A stretch of 64,000 nt of DNA from Bradyrhizobium lablabi (lineage in GTDB: Bacteria > Pseudomonadota > Alphaproteobacteria > Rhizobiales > Xanthobacteraceae): assembly GCF_018129385.1 (NCBI RefSeq), contig NZ_JAFCLN010000004.1, forward strand, positions 186,001 to 250,000. Direction: 5' to 3'. The position numbers and the translations under genes were made by a program. Positions 17,163 to 27,465 of this stretch are shown in pieces. The notes under the pieces are model-generated. The model was not told the origin of the DNA and ran no database searches. It worked only from the letters and a program-made list of their open reading frames with translations. How positions within the stretch are numbered: position 1 is the first letter of the stretch; each line of letters begins with the position of its first letter.

Positions 17163-20100
17163 CTAATAGGAATGCGAGGCAGCGCGGCCTGCGAGCTCTT
17201 CCTCGGACTTCCGCTGCATCAGCCGCATCAGCGGCTTGCGGCCGAACATCAGGAACAGCACGGGCGTGATCAGGGCGTCGAGCAAGGTTGCGCTGACGAG
17301 GCCGCCGAAGATCGTGACCGCGACGGGGTGAAGTATTTCCTTCCCCGGCTCGTCGGCGGCGATCAACAGCGGCAGCAGCGCAAGGCCCGCCGACAGCGCG
17401 GTCATCAGCACCGGCGTCATGCGTTCGAGGCTGCCTCGGATGACGAGATCGCGTCCGAACTCCATCCGCTCATGTAGCGCAAGGTTGATGTAGTGGCTGA
17501 TCTTGAGGATGCCGTTGCGCGTTGCGATGCCGGCCAGCGTGATGAAGCCGACCATGCTGGCGACGGAAAGCGGCTGGCCGGCCAGCGCCAGCGCTGCGAC
17601 CGCGCCGATCAGGGCGAGCGGCACGCCGCCCATCACGATCAGGGCGAGCATGGCGGAACGGTAGCGGCTGTAGAGAATGGCGAAGATCAGCGCCAGCGAG
17701 ATGATGGAAAGGATGCCGATCCTCTGGCTCGCTTCCTCCTGGGCCTGGAAGGTGCCCTCAAGGCTCGCGGTGACGCCGGGCGGCAGACTGGTTGCCGCAA
17801 GTTCGCTGCGGATGCGCCGCACGATCTCGGCAAGGTCGGTCTTGCCGTCGGAATTCGCGAGCACGACGATGCGCCGGCGGCCGTTCTCCCGCAGGATCTG
17901 GTTCGGCCCGTCGGTCTCCTTGACGTCGGCGATCTGGCGCGCGGGGATCCAGCCCGATGGTGTCCTGATCAGGAGATCGCCGAGCTTGTCGGTGGTGCGT
18001 AGCTGGTCGGGCAGCCGCATCACGACGTCGTAGCGCTTGTAGCCGTCGACCACGCGCGAGATCACGCGGCCGCTCGACAGGCGCGAGAGCTGATCGGTGA
18101 CGGCGCCGGGCTGCACGCCGTACAGCGCGGCGCGGGTATAGTCGACGCGGATTTCGAGCTGCGGGATCCGCACCTGTTTTTCGACCTGGAGGTCCTGGAT
18201 GCCCTCGATCTTCGATAGCCGCTGGCGGAGCTCTTCGGCGCTGCCCCGCAGCGTGTCGAGATCGTCCCCGAACAGTTTTAACGCGAGCTCGGCGCGGATA
18301 CCCGAGAGCAGATGATCGAGCCGGTGCGAGATCGGCTGGCCGACATTGATCGAGAGCGGCAGCACAGAAAGCCGCGAGCGGATGTCGGCCACGATCTCGG
18401 ATCTAGCTCGCCCCGATTTCTTGAGATCTACCTCCAGGTCGGACGAATGCACGCCCTCGGCGTGCTCGTCGAGCTCCGCGCGCCCCGTGCGCCGGCCGAC
18501 GCTGATCACCTCGGGCACATCGAGCAACAGGCGCTCGGCGATGGAGCCGACCCGCGTCGATTCGGAAAGCGAAACGCCGGGGTTGAAGGCGATGTTGATG
18601 GTGAACGTGCCTTCGTTGAAGGGCGGCAGGAACGCTCGATTGAGGCCGAAGGCGCCCGCGCCGGCCCCCACAACCGCCAGCGCCGTGACGCCGAGCAAAA
18701 GCCCGCGGTGTGCGAAGGCAAAGCTCAGCGCTGCCAGGTTTACCGTCTTCAGCTTCCGGACGAGCCAGCTTTCGCGTTCCGCAAGCCGCTTCATTCCCGG
18801 CAACAGGTAGTAGGCCATGACAGGCGTGAGCGTGATCGAAACCAAGAGGCTGGCGACGATCGAGATGATGTAGGCCTGCCCGAGCGGGGCGAACAATCGC
18901 CCCTCGATCCCCGAAAGGGCAAACAGCGGCACGAACACCAGCACGATGATCATGGTGGCGTAGACGATGCCCGATCGCACTTCGTTGGAGGCAGAGACCA
19001 CGACGTCGAACACGGACCGCGGATTGCCCTGCTCCCGGTTTTCGCGCAGCCGTCTAAAGATGTTCTCGACGTCGACGACGGCATCGTCGACGAGTTCGCC
19101 GATGGCGATCGCAAGGCCGCCCAGGGTCATGGTGTTGATCGACAGGCCCAGCAGCTTGAAGATGATGGCTGTGGTCAAGATCGAGACGGGAATCGCCGTG
19201 AGCGAGATCGCGGTGGTGCGCCAGTTGAGCAGGAAGGCGAACAGGACGACGGCGACGACGAGGCCGGCTTCCAGCAGCACGCGCTCGACATTCGCGATCG
19301 AATTCTCGATGAAGGTGGCCTGCCGGAAGATAATCTCGCGGGCGCTGATGCCTGATGGCAGGCTCGGCTCCAGCTCGGCCAACGCCTCCGTGATCTTCTC
19401 CGTGAGCTTTACCGTGTCGACATTGGGCTGCTTTTCGACCGAGACGACCACGGCGGGCCTGCTCATATAGCTGCCGTCGCCGCGCTTGACCTTTGGCGCG
19501 AACTCGACGCTCGCGACCTGCCAGAGCAGGATCGGACGTCCCTCGATCGTGGTGACGACGATGTTGCGCAGGTCTTCAAGGCTGGTGGTGCGGCCGATAT
19601 TGCGGATGAGGTATTCGCGGGCGTGCTGGTCGGTGTAGCCGCCGCCGGTGTTGGTGCCGAACTGGCGCAGCGCCGCCTCGATCTGTTCATAGCCGACGCC
19701 GAGCGCGCGCAAGGCGGACGGCAGTGGCGCGATGCGGTACTGGCGGACTTCGCCGCCGATCGGGATCACCTGCGCCACGCCGGGGATGGCGAGCAGCCGC
19801 GGCCGGATGGTGAAGTCGGCGACCTCGCGCACTTCCATGGGCGAGGCCGTCTTCGAGGTCACCGCAACCAGGAGGATCTGGCCCATGATCGAGCTGATGG
19901 GGCCGATCTGCGGGGTGACATTGAGCGGCAACTGGCTCTGCACCTGCGCGAGGCGCTCGGCGACCAGCTGGCGGTTGCGGTAGATGTCGGTGCCCCAGTC
20001 GAATTCGACATAGACGATCGAAAGACCGATGCCCGAGACCGAGCGCACCCGGCTGACGCCGGGCACGCCGTTCATCTGGGTCTCGATCGGAAAGCTGACG

Positions 20101-20291
20101 AGCTGTTCGACTTCCGGCGGCGCGTAGCCTTCCGATTCCGTCATGATGGTGACGGTCGGACGGTTGAGGTCGGGGAACACGTCGACAGGCAATTGGCGCG
20201 CGGTGTAGGCGCCGAGCACGACGAGAATGCCTGCGAGGGCAAGGACGAGCAGGCGGTTGCGGAGCGAGACGCTGACCAGGAATGTGAACAT
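17163..20291 (-). CDS. Heavy-metal efflux RND transporter (CusA/CzcA family)
   Basis: 1042 residues, typical for the family. Start ATG 20291 follows AGGGGG; the mature N-terminus [20 protein letters not shown] is the first membrane helix, and the two-fold repeat of one plus five helices with large periplasmic loops is visible. The helix-4 motif reads [20 protein letters not shown]. This differs from CzcA-type (VDGAVV) and CusA-type (VDAAIV) versions, so the exported metal is uncertain. It is a proton-driven inner-membrane pump working with the adaptor just upstream (stop-to-start gap of 13 bases). No outer-membrane CusC/CzcC gene is in the operon. Confidence 0.92.
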   Translation of the reverse strand: MFTFLVSVSLRNRLLVLALAGILVVLGAYTARQLPVDVFPDLNRPTVTIMTESEGYAPPEVEQLVSFPIETQMNGVPGVSRVRSVSGIGLSIVYVEFDWGTDIYRNRQLVAERLAQVQSQLPLNVTPQIGPISSIMGQILLVAVTSKTASPMEVREVADFTIRPRLLAIPGVAQVIPIGGEVRQYRIAPLPSALRALGVGYEQIEAALRQFGTNTGGGYTDQHAREYLIRNIGRTTSLEDLRNIVVTTIEGRPILLWQVASVEFAPKVKRGDGSYMSRPAVVVSVEKQPNVDTVKLTEKITEALAELEPSLPSGISAREIIFRQATFIENSIANVERVLLEAGLVVAVVLFAFLLNWRTTAISLTAIPVSILTTAIIFKLLGLSINTMTLGGLAIAIGELVDDAVVDVENIFRRLRENREQGNPRSVFDVVVSASNEVRSGIVYATMIIVLVFVPLFALSGIEGRLFAPLGQAYIISIVASLLVSITLTPVMAYYLLPGMKRLAERESWLVRKLKTVNLAALSFAFAHRGLLLGVTALAVVGAGAGAFGLNRAFLPPFNEGTFTINIAFNPGVSLSESTRVGSIAERLLLDVPEVISVGRRTGRAELDEHAEGVHSSDLEVDLKKSGRARSEIVADIRSRLSVLPLSINVGQPISHRLDHLLSGIRAELALKLFGDDLDTLRGSAEELRQRLSKIEGIQDLQVEKQVRIPQLEIRVDYTRAALYGVQPGAVTDQLSRLSSGRVISRVVDGYKRYDVVMRLPDQLRTTDKLGDLLIRTPSGWIPARQIADVKETDGPNQILRENGRRRIVVLANSDGKTDLAEIVRRIRSELAATSLPPGVTASLEGTFQAQEEASQRIGILSIISLALIFAILYSRYRSAMLALIVMGGVPLALIGAVAALALAGQPLSVASMVGFITLAGIATRNGILKISHYINLALHERMEFGRDLVIRGSLERMTPVLMTALSAGLALLPLLIAADEPGKEILHPVAVTIFGGLVSATLLDALITPVLFLMFGRKPLMRLMQRKSEEELAGRAASHSY

Positions 20292-20304
20292 CGGCCTGTC
20301 CCCC

Positions 20305-21966
20305 TCAGCGCACGTGATCGAGCAGATCGGTGCCCTGCGATACGATCCGCTTGCCCGGCTCAAAACCGGACACGATCAGCACGCGGTCACCGTCGAGCGG
20401 TTCGGTGCGCACGCTCCTGGGCATGAAGCGCTCGGGCGCGACGTGCTCGTAGACGAAATCCTGTCCGTTCGAACCGCGCACCACGCTGCTGCGTGGCACC
20501 GCAAGGCCTTGCTTCGTCTCATCGGTCGCCACCAGCACAGTGAGAAACTGGCCGGCGCGAAGGCCTGCGGTTTCGCCGGTGACGGCAAAATGCACCGGCA
20601 CCGACTGGCTGCGGTCGGCAAAACCGGTGCCGCGATAGACGAGGTCGTAGTTCTTGCCGGTGTAGGTCGAGGCGCGCGCGCCTTGCGAGGGCTCGATGCT
20701 CTGAAAGCTCAGGGCTTCCACCCAGAGCTGGGCGGGATCGATGATGTTGAAGACGACCGAGCTCGGCTGGACGATCTGACCGGCCACCGCGCTGCCTTCG
20801 GCGATCACGCCGGCGACAGGCGCGATCAGCTCTTCCGGTTCGCGGCGCGATTTTTCGATCTGCGCGCGGCGTTCGCGCAGGCCTTCGAGCTCGAGCCGGG
20901 TGTCATCGAGCTGAGTGCGGGAGATGGCGCCGGATGGGGCAAGCTGCTCGTAGCGCGCGTACCTGCGCTCGACGATCGAGATCTGCTGATCGAGCTCGCC
21001 CTGGCGCTGGCGCATGTCTGAGACGTCGATCTGCTGAATCGGCGGGGTGACATAGCCGAGCACGTCGCCCTGCTGCACCCGCGTGCCGAGCCGCGGAAAG
21101 CCGCCCTTCGGCGCGGACAGACGGCCGCCGACGGCGGATTGTACATAGCCGCTGGCGTTGGGATCGGGGATGATCCGGCCCGGCAGCTCGGTGACTTTCC
21201 GGTGCACGGCGTTTTCGGTGACCTGTGTGCGCAGGCCAAAGATGCGCTGCACCGTCTTGGGCACGAACACGGTGCCGTCAGGCTGGCGCTGGGCGCGCTC
21301 GCCCGAGACGGTGCGGATCGCCAGTTGCGCCTTGTCTTCCTCGTGGCCGTGGCCTTCGTGGGCCTCTGCCCCGCGCGCCCCGACGAGCAGGAAGACAGCG
21401 GCGATCGCCGCAACCCGACGCCGGCCACGCAATGCGACGGCAGCGAGCAAGGCGCCAATGAGAGCGCCGCCCAGTACGGGGAGAACCGACTGCCTAGTGA
21501 AAAAACCTTCGTGGGCATGTTCGGTTTGCGCCGCGGCGGGCGCGGTCGAAGGCGCAGTCTGTATCGTCAGTGGCAGGATATCGGTGGTGTCTGCCGCCGT
21601 GACCGTGAAGATGAGGTCGGCGCGTCCGCCCTTTGCCAGCCACGGCGCGGCCAATCTGTAGGTGCCGTCGGCGCCCTCCGTTGCCTTCGCGGGACCTCCC
21701 GGCGATTCGACCTCGATGGTGGCGCCCTTCACCGGTTCGTTGGTGGCAAAGCGGTCGAGAAAGATCTCGAGATTTTCGCCGTTGGCCACCGCCACGAGTT
21801 CGAATGCGGCGGAGGCGGCTTCGCCGCGCGACAATGCGCCGGCCGCGACGGGCTGTTGCTCGTCTTCGTGGTCATGGCCCTCGTGGGCATAGGCGAACGC
21901 GATCGCGCCGCCCAGAACCGCGGTCACCGCAAGAGCGCGCAGGCCGCGCCCGAAATGGGAAAGCAT
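20305..21966 (-). CDS. RND efflux periplasmic adaptor (HlyD/CusB type) fused to an N-terminal membrane-anchored domain
   Basis: 553 residues, longer than usual adaptors (~400). GAGGAA precedes ATG 21966. Residues 1-27 are a signal segment followed by His/Asp-rich HEGHDHEDE; ~50-137 form a small beta domain; ~161-178 a membrane segment; ~184-202 a second signal-like segment ending in [10 protein letters not shown]. The adaptor proper then runs ~215-553, with the barrel-sandwich and helical hairpin ([20 protein letters not shown]). The layout looks like two exported proteins joined end to end, each with its own His-rich N-terminus. It would link the pump to an outer-membrane channel; the extra part may bind metal. 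Confidence 0.87.
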   Translation of the reverse strand: MLSHFGRGLRALAVTAVLGGAIAFAYAHEGHDHEDEQQPVAAGALSRGEAASAAFELVAVANGENLEIFLDRFATNEPVKGATIEVESPGGPAKATEGADGTYRLAAPWLAKGGRADLIFTVTAADTTDILPLTIQTAPSTAPAAAQTEHAHEGFFTRQSVLPVLGGALIGALLAAVALRGRRRVAAIAAVFLLVGARGAEAHEGHGHEEDKAQLAIRTVSGERAQRQPDGTVFVPKTVQRIFGLRTQVTENAVHRKVTELPGRIIPDPNASGYVQSAVGGRLSAPKGGFPRLGTRVQQGDVLGYVTPPIQQIDVSDMRQRQGELDQQISIVERRYARYEQLAPSGAISRTQLDDTRLELEGLRERRAQIEKSRREPEELIAPVAGVIAEGSAVAGQIVQPSSVVFNIIDPAQLWVEALSFQSIEPSQGARASTYTGKNYDLVYRGTGFADRSQSVPVHFAVTGETAGLRAGQFLTVLVATDETKQGLAVPRSSVVRGSNGQDFVYEHVAPERFMPRSVRTEPLDGDRVLIVSGFEPGKRIVSQGTDLLDHVR

Positions 21967-22045
21967 GGGTATTCCTCAATCTGAATTGCCATGGGCCCGC
22001 GCGCAGCCGCTGGCTGGCGTCGCAAACCCGCATCGCTAAAAGGAT

Positions 22046-22453
22046 TCAGATCGAGGCCTTGGGAGGTCGCCTGATCGACTCAGGCTCGCGGCTCGCCACA
22101 ATTCGTGACGGAGCAAATGCAAGGCGCGTGATCGAAGGCGAAAAAATCACGGGCTCGAGCGGGTAAAGCAGCGCCGCCGCACAGCAGGCAGCGCAGGCGA
22201 ATGAACAGCAATCCCCGACGCAATTGCGGTCCGAAGCCGGAATAGCCCCGGCTTCCTTCTGCTGCGACTGCTGCAACAATGCAGGTGCGGCCGGTGGTTC
22301 GGATTGCTGTGATGCCGCCTGCCCGGCGTGGCTTCCATGAACGGACGCATGATGCGAGTGGCCGTTATGGGCCTGCGCAACCGACGGCGCGAGCGACAGC
22401 GCGACCAAAACGATCGCGGCGCCCAGAACTCGCATGAGTCGTTGCATCATCAT
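22046..22453 (-). CDS. Small exported His- and Cys-containing protein, first gene of the metal-efflux operon
   Basis: About 135 residues with a signal peptide (~1-27 ending AQA) followed by HNGHSHHASVHGSH, a Gln/Ala-rich stretch, and a cysteine cluster CVGDCCSFACAACCAA (seven Cys). The start is one of several adjacent ATG codons (22453, 22450, 22447); no strong SD is visible. Proteins of this kind precede metal-resistance operons in several proteobacteria, and His plus Cys suggest metal sequestration or sensing. The last ~50 residues look less constrained. Confidence 0.65.
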   Translation of the reverse strand: MMMQRLMRVLGAAIVLVALSLAPSVAQAHNGHSHHASVHGSHAGQAASQQSEPPAAPALLQQSQQKEAGAIPASDRNCVGDCCSFACAACCAAALLYPLEPVIFSPSITRLAFAPSRIVASREPESIRRPPKASI

Positions 22454-22837
22454 CACGGCCTATTGTAGCGCGCTGGATACCGGGAGGAAACGGTGAATTC
22501 AAGGGCGCACCGCTGCGAATGCGTGTCAAAACCATTCGCTGCGAGGTGCGGCCGACGTCGCCCTGCGACGAAATGGCCGCTGCCGGTAAGCAACCCACGC
22601 AAAAGTGAAAATAGTTGTCACGGTCGACGTGAACGGCACAGGCCCGAAAATCAAGATTTTCTGAAGGTTATCTGGACGCCCGCTCCATGCGGGGAATGCC
22701 GCTCCGCGCCATATTGTCCGCCGGATACCCGGCTTCGCAAACAGGGCGTGCGAGTGACGTCCGCTTGTGGCACAAATGAGCATGCCGCCAGTTGCGGGGA
22801 TGAACGGGCTTAAGGTCAGCGTCCTTTGGAGCACAGC
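22454..22837. other. Intergenic region between divergent operons, no gene seen
   Basis: 384 bases between the minus-strand metal-efflux operon and the plus-strand TPR gene. It must hold both promoters, but I could not identify -35/-10 pairs with confidence, nor a MerR- or CueR-type dyad. No regulator gene adjoins. Confidence 0.4.
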
Positions 22838-24676
22838 ATGGCAACCTTCACGCGATCGCAAAGTTTACTGGCTTCCGTTGGCGCGGCAGCGCTCGGCGGT
22901 GTTGCAATGGCGGCACTGCTCGTTGGAACCGGGTTTGTCCTCACGGACGCACGCGCAACCGCTGTGGACGCCTCGCTGCTTGCCGGCGCCGATACTCCGA
23001 TCTGCGGCGCATCGCGGACAGCCGGCAAGCCGAACATGATGTTTCGCCTCGCAGCGACCGAAGTGCCGCGCGCCGAGATGAGCGCGGCCAACCCTGCGGC
23101 GGCCTTCGCGGACAGCGAGGCGCCGCTGTGGGATGGCCTCGGCTCCATCAGCTACAAGATCACCACGGCGAATGAGCGCGCGCAGGCCTACTTCAATCAG
23201 GGCCTGCGCCTCGCCTACGCGTTCAATCACGAAGAGGCGCAGCGCGCGTTCCGGATGGGACAAAAGCTCGATCCCGATTGCGCCATGTGTTTCTGGGGCG
23301 AGGCCTTCGTGCTTGGTCCCAACATCAACCTTCCGATGCAGGAACCGGCGATCGCGCCGGCCTACGCCGCCGCGCAGAAGGCGAAGGCGCTTGCCGCCAA
23401 GGCCAGCCCGCGCGAGCAGGCCCTGATCAATGCGCTCGTGGACCGCTACAGCAGCGATCCGAAGGCCGCCCGACCGCCGCTCGATGCCGCCTACGCGGCC
23501 GGGATGGCGAAAGCGGCGAAGCAGTTTCCGGGCGACGACGAGATCGCCACGCTCTATGCCGAAGCGGTGATGGATCTCAGCCCCTGGGATTACTGGAAGC
23601 CGGGCGGCCGCGAAGCCAAGCCGCAGAGTGCGTCGATTGTGCCGACGCTCGAGCGCGTGCTGGCGCGCAATCCGAACCATGTCGGCGCGATCCATCTCTA
23701 TATCCATGCGGTCGAGGCCTCGGATCGTCCCAAGCGCGCCGAGCCCTATGCCGACAGATTGCGCGGCGCGGTGCCGGGCGCCGGCCATCTCGTGCACATG
23801 CCGAGCCACATCTATTATCGCGTCGGCCGCTATCTCGATGCGCTGCAAGACAACAAGACGGCCGTGAAGGTCGACGAAAAATATCTCGCCGACACCAACG
23901 CGCCGATGGGCGTCTACCGGATGGGCTACTATCCGCACAACGTGCACTTCGTGATGGCCTCCGCACAGATGGCCGGCGACGGCCCGACCGTGATCGCGGC
24001 CGCCGAAAAACTCGGCAAGCTCATTCCGGATGAAGCCGCAAAGGGCATTGCCATGGTGCAGCCGGTGAAGGCCGCGCCCTATTTCGCGCATGCCCAGTTC
24101 AGCTCGCCCGAGACGATCCTGGCCCTGCCCGATCCCGGCGACGCCGTGCCTTATGTCAAGGCGCTGTGGCTCTACGCGCGCGGCGTGGCGCTGGCGGCGA
24201 ACAAGGATTTTACGGGCGCCACCGCGGCGGCCGATGCGATCGAGAAGCTGGAGCGCGAGTCGGATTTCAAGCTCTTGAAGGAGTCTGGCATCCCGGCGCA
24301 GGAGGTGATGCAGATCGCGCGCACCATGATCCTGGCCCGCGTGGCGCAGGCCAAGGGCGACACAAGCGCCGCGGTCACGCAGTTCGAAAAGGCAGCCGAG
24401 CTACAGGACGCCCTGCCCTATACCGAGCCGCCCTATTGGTATTATCCGATCCGGCAGTCGCTGGCCGCGGCTCTGTTGCAGGCCGGCCGCTACGCCGAGG
24501 CGCAGCAACAATTCGAACGTGCGCTCAAGCGGGCGCCGGCGAACGGCTGGTCGTATTATGGATTGGCGGAGCTGCAAAAGGCACGCGGTAACGCCGAGGC
24601 GGCGCGCAACGCCGAGGCCGATCTTGCGAAGACCTGGATCGGCGACCGCAAGCTGTTGCAGATTTCGAATCTCTGA
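22838..24676 (+). CDS. Exported TPR-repeat protein, 612 aa
   Basis: ATG 22838 has GGAG six bases upstream. A signal/anchor segment (~10-35) is followed by helical repeats; TPR units are clear at ~110-150 (AQAYFNQGLRLAYAFNHEEA) and near the C-terminus (ALLQAGRYAEAQQQFERALK). The middle contains CAMCFWGEAFVLGPNIN, HMPSHIYYRVGRYLDAL and GYYPHNVHF, which are typical of a widespread proteobacterial family of periplasmic TPR proteins without an assigned role. The Cys-x-x-Cys and repeated His motifs could bind metal or heme, but there is no CxxCH. It is divergent from the metal-efflux operon, so a shared regulatory region is possible. Confidence 0.82.
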   Translation: MATFTRSQSLLASVGAAALGGVAMAALLVGTGFVLTDARATAVDASLLAGADTPICGASRTAGKPNMMFRLAATEVPRAEMSAANPAAAFADSEAPLWDGLGSISYKITTANERAQAYFNQGLRLAYAFNHEEAQRAFRMGQKLDPDCAMCFWGEAFVLGPNINLPMQEPAIAPAYAAAQKAKALAAKASPREQALINALVDRYSSDPKAARPPLDAAYAAGMAKAAKQFPGDDEIATLYAEAVMDLSPWDYWKPGGREAKPQSASIVPTLERVLARNPNHVGAIHLYIHAVEASDRPKRAEPYADRLRGAVPGAGHLVHMPSHIYYRVGRYLDALQDNKTAVKVDEKYLADTNAPMGVYRMGYYPHNVHFVMASAQMAGDGPTVIAAAEKLGKLIPDEAAKGIAMVQPVKAAPYFAHAQFSSPETILALPDPGDAVPYVKALWLYARGVALAANKDFTGATAAADAIEKLERESDFKLLKESGIPAQEVMQIARTMILARVAQAKGDTSAAVTQFEKAAELQDALPYTEPPYWYYPIRQSLAAALLQAGRYAEAQQQFERALKRAPANGWSYYGLAELQKARGNAEAARNAEADLAKTWIGDRKLLQISNL

Positions 24677-24840
24677 CGCCTGCCGACGAGGCGCCCGCGT
24701 ATTGTTCCGGCGTCCGCTTTGCCGCGGTGATCAGCATTGGCGTCAATTTGCCGCTCGCCGCGCCGCGCGGGTCGTTTGCTTCGGGACAGGCATCGTCCGA
24801 TAATCGGTATGTGGAAGTAGGAACCAGCGGGGTACCTGCC

Positions 24841-25155
24841 ATGACCCATATCGAAGAGACTCCGCGCAGACTCACTTTGAAAGCAGGCTCAACGACGCTG
24901 ACGCTCGACAAGGATTCTGACAAGGCAACGCTGCAGCAAAAAATGCTGCTGTGGAACAAGAAGCCCGTCGAGTTCGCGATCGCCGATATCGACGACATCG
25001 CAGTGAAGTCGGACGTTGACGGACTTTCAGGCGCGGCAATCCATCACGGCGTGTTGCACAAGCGTACCGGCGAGACCTTCGTCCTGACGACCGAGGAAGC
25101 CAGGGACGCCGCCGAAACCGTCAGAAAACTGCGCGGATTTGTTGGACTATCATAA
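24841..25155 (+). CDS. Small soluble protein of unknown function, 104 aa
   Basis: ATG 24841 begins a compact frame after AGCGGGG. The sequence (LTLKAGSTTLTLDKDSDKAT, then VEFAIADIDDIAVKSDVD and a final helix EEARDAAETVRKLRGF) reads as a beta-sandwich or PH-like domain capped by a helix. No signal peptide or membrane segment. Family not recognised. It stands alone, 164 bases after the TPR gene. Confidence 0.6.
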   Translation: MTHIEETPRRLTLKAGSTTLTLDKDSDKATLQQKMLLWNKKPVEFAIADIDDIAVKSDVDGLSGAAIHHGVLHKRTGETFVLTTEEARDAAETVRKLRGFVGLS

Positions 25156-25381
25156 GGCCGTCATTCCTGCGGGAGGGAGACGCCGGCAAACCACGCCGAC
25201 GCCTCTCTCGCCGTATCGAGCAAAATGCTTTAGCACGCCCCCGCCCTGCGTTGCCGTTTACGCCGCATATCGCGACTGGCTCGCGGCCGTGAACAGGCGG
25301 TTGCGCCTGGGGCCGCCGAAGCAGAGGCCGTTGAGTTCAGACACCTGGTCCTCGCTCATCACGGGATGATCGGGCGACGCA

Positions 25382-25561
25382 TCATCCGATGAGCCACCGC
25401 CCCTTATGGATGTCGAACTTGACGAGGCCCTCGTCCCGCATTTTCAGCAGCAGCGACTGGCAGGCTTCCTCATTCGCGACATTGGCGCGTTTCATGACTT
25501 CGTAGACCTTCAGCGGCTTCTCGCGAAGCGCATTCAGGATTTTTTCCCGATCGTTCAGCAC
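25382..25561 (-). CDS. 59-residue winged-helix-like protein
   Basis: A short frame starts at GTG 25561 with AGGA eight bases upstream and ends at 25382. The product begins LNDREKILNALREKPLKVYE and ends KFDIHKGRWLIG. The pattern of two helices, a recognition-type helix (NEEACQSLLLKMRDEGLV) and a basic hairpin is that of a winged-helix DNA-binding domain, but with nothing else attached. It is in the same frame as the next gene upstream, 33 bases away, so the two form a small operon. Could be a tiny regulator; function unknown. Confidence 0.65.
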   Translation of the reverse strand: MLNDREKILNALREKPLKVYEVMKRANVANEEACQSLLLKMRDEGLVKFDIHKGRWLIG

Positions 25562-25594
25562 GACTGGATTCCTGTCGGCATCACCTGCACCCCA

Positions 25595-25801
25595 TTACTG
25601 ATAATACGAAAGCTGATCTTCCGTAACCACGCGCTCGGTGTTGTCGGATTTGCTCCTGATGCGGTATCTGAGACGCCCGTCCGCCTCGATGGGCATCAAC
25701 CGCACGATCGTGTAGACCATGGGCGGATCGGCATCGGCACGTCCCTGCGGACCCTGGCGCCGATGTTGAACGTCTTCATTCAGCTTGTAGGCATATGACA
25801 T
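25595..25801 (-). CDS. Small basic protein of unknown function, 68 aa
   Basis: ATG 25801 has GAGG seven bases upstream. The protein has a polar N-terminus and a C-terminal beta-type pattern (YTIVRLMPIEADGRLRYRIR, then RVVTEDQLSYYQ). I have a general memory of similar 65-70 residue proteins in bradyrhizobia but no function. It precedes the 59-residue winged-helix-like gene in what looks like a two-gene operon. Confidence 0.65.
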   Translation of the reverse strand: MSYAYKLNEDVQHRRQGPQGRADADPPMVYTIVRLMPIEADGRLRYRIRSKSDNTERVVTEDQLSYYQ

Positions 25802-26022
25802 GTGTTGACCTCAAAACGGCTGTCCCGTCGCGCGCGTTGCCTTGATGCGCTGGAGCCTGTGAGCTTCCAGCGTGAGCTTGCGAAAACGAAATCGGGCCTG
25901 AGTGATGCGCCGGACTGCACCGAGCGTCGGTGACGCTAGCCTAATACCGGCCAAATAGCCATGGCGTATTCGTCTTCGAATGCATGCGTGAATGCGGCGT
26001 CACGCCCGGTTCCACCACGATT

Positions 26023-27465
26023 CTACTTGATTCTTGTTTCGGCTGCGATCAGCTCTTTGCCTTCCGCGGTCCTGATCGTCAGTTGCACCTGTGCGCCGCT
26101 GCTGCCGGCGGGAATTGGCGCAGTGATGCGGTTTCCATTTCCCGGGTCGGCCGTCACGGCATCGTTGAGCAAGACCGTCTCGCCGCGCTTCAATGTCACG
26201 CGCAGCGGCGTGGCCGGCTCGATGCTGAAGAACTGAAGTACAACGCTGGTTGCTTCAGCCGACAGATTGACCAGCACGTTCCCGTTCGCATGCGTCACGT
26301 TGCTCATGCCGACAGTGGGGCTGTAGGTCTCCGGAATCGACACTTCGCCCCGTGGGGGAAATTCGGCGGCGTGGAAGAACTGGTCGGACACGCCCGCCCA
26401 CAATTCGACATAGGGCCGCTGCGGATTCGGATCCTTGCGCGGATCGGTTTCTTTCGTGAACGAAGAAAATCCCCACGTCCACATCTTCAGCCCCGGCGTG
26501 ACGCTATTGTCGGCGATGCGAAAAATCCCCTCTTCATTGTCGTGGTTGATCACGCCCCAGAAATTACCGCCCTGCATGTTGGGCGCGGCGTAAGCGATGC
26601 CCATCTCAGGCCAGTTCCTGAAATAGCGCACATTCTCGAACAGGCTCCTGCCCTGCCCGACGCTCTCGTCGCCGGCAGCAAGAAAGTTCGACCAGGAAGG
26701 CGTGGTGTAGGTCTTGATCGGCGCGATGATTTCGGCGCCGCCGGTCGCTCTGGGATTGTTCGGGTCCGATCCCGGCGCAAGCGTCGTGCAGGTCCAGTAT
26801 TCGTAAGGGATCGCCTTGTCTTGCGCATTTCTGAGCACCACGCGCGCATCGAGCGCCGCGCGGCCAGCTTTCAGCGTGACATAGTAGGTCGCCTTGATGC
26901 CGGTCGAGCCTCTGGCGAACTTTGGCGGCGCCGCCGGATAGGCGAAATTGTCCTCGATCGACATCGACACCGTCACCTCGGCGTCGGTCTGCTTCTCCAC
27001 CTTGAAGCTCCAAGGCTTCAGCCAGGTCCTGCCGTGCTCGGGATCCGGGAATGTCGGAAAGATGCCGCCATACACCATCAGCCAGTCGTAATAGAAATCG
27101 CCGCCCTTGATGCCGTAGGGCACGCCGACCTGTGTGCGATAAAGCTGTTCGTGGCCGGTCGGCTTGTAAATGATGGAAAGGATGCGCCCGCCGAATTCCG
27201 GCACCAGCGTCACCTTCAGATAGCGGTTTTCGAGCACGCGGGTCTTGAAGGTGCGATCGACGATGATGCCTTTGTCGAGCGATCCCTCGACAAGACCGTT
27301 CTCCGCATCGGTAGCGTATTTGACCGTGCTCCAGGCGATCGAGGACTCTGTGAGGGCTACCCGATCAGGAACGCCGGATTCCGCATGCGCGGTTGCGTAA
27401 AACCCGCAAAGCGCGGACAGGACGGAGACCACGACATAGAACCGCGCAAAACTAGCCATTCGCAT
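26023..27465 (-). CDS. Exported DUF5107 protein (galactose-mutarotase-like fold)
   Basis: 480 residues; ATG 27465 or ATG 27459 are both possible. A signal peptide (~1-28, ending ATAHA) precedes the DUF5107 signature RVLENRYLKVTLVPEFGGRI, FYYDWLMVYGGIFPTFPDPE, and a long beta-sandwich domain with ENVRYFRNWPEMGIAYAAP and MWTWGFSSF. DUF5107 domains occur in carbohydrate-active proteins, often next to TPR regions. The C-terminal ~90 residues form a beta domain like those of sugar-binding proteins. Probably periplasmic recognition or processing of a glycan; no catalytic residue can be named. It is a single-gene unit. Confidence 0.85.
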   Translation of the reverse strand: MRMASFARFYVVVSVLSALCGFYATAHAESGVPDRVALTESSIAWSTVKYATDAENGLVEGSLDKGIIVDRTFKTRVLENRYLKVTLVPEFGGRILSIIYKPTGHEQLYRTQVGVPYGIKGGDFYYDWLMVYGGIFPTFPDPEHGRTWLKPWSFKVEKQTDAEVTVSMSIEDNFAYPAAPPKFARGSTGIKATYYVTLKAGRAALDARVVLRNAQDKAIPYEYWTCTTLAPGSDPNNPRATGGAEIIAPIKTYTTPSWSNFLAAGDESVGQGRSLFENVRYFRNWPEMGIAYAAPNMQGGNFWGVINHDNEEGIFRIADNSVTPGLKMWTWGFSSFTKETDPRKDPNPQRPYVELWAGVSDQFFHAAEFPPRGEVSIPETYSPTVGMSNVTHANGNVLVNLSAEATSVVLQFFSIEPATPLRVTLKRGETVLLNDAVTADPGNGNRITAPIPAGSSGAQVQLTIRTAEGKELIAAETRIK

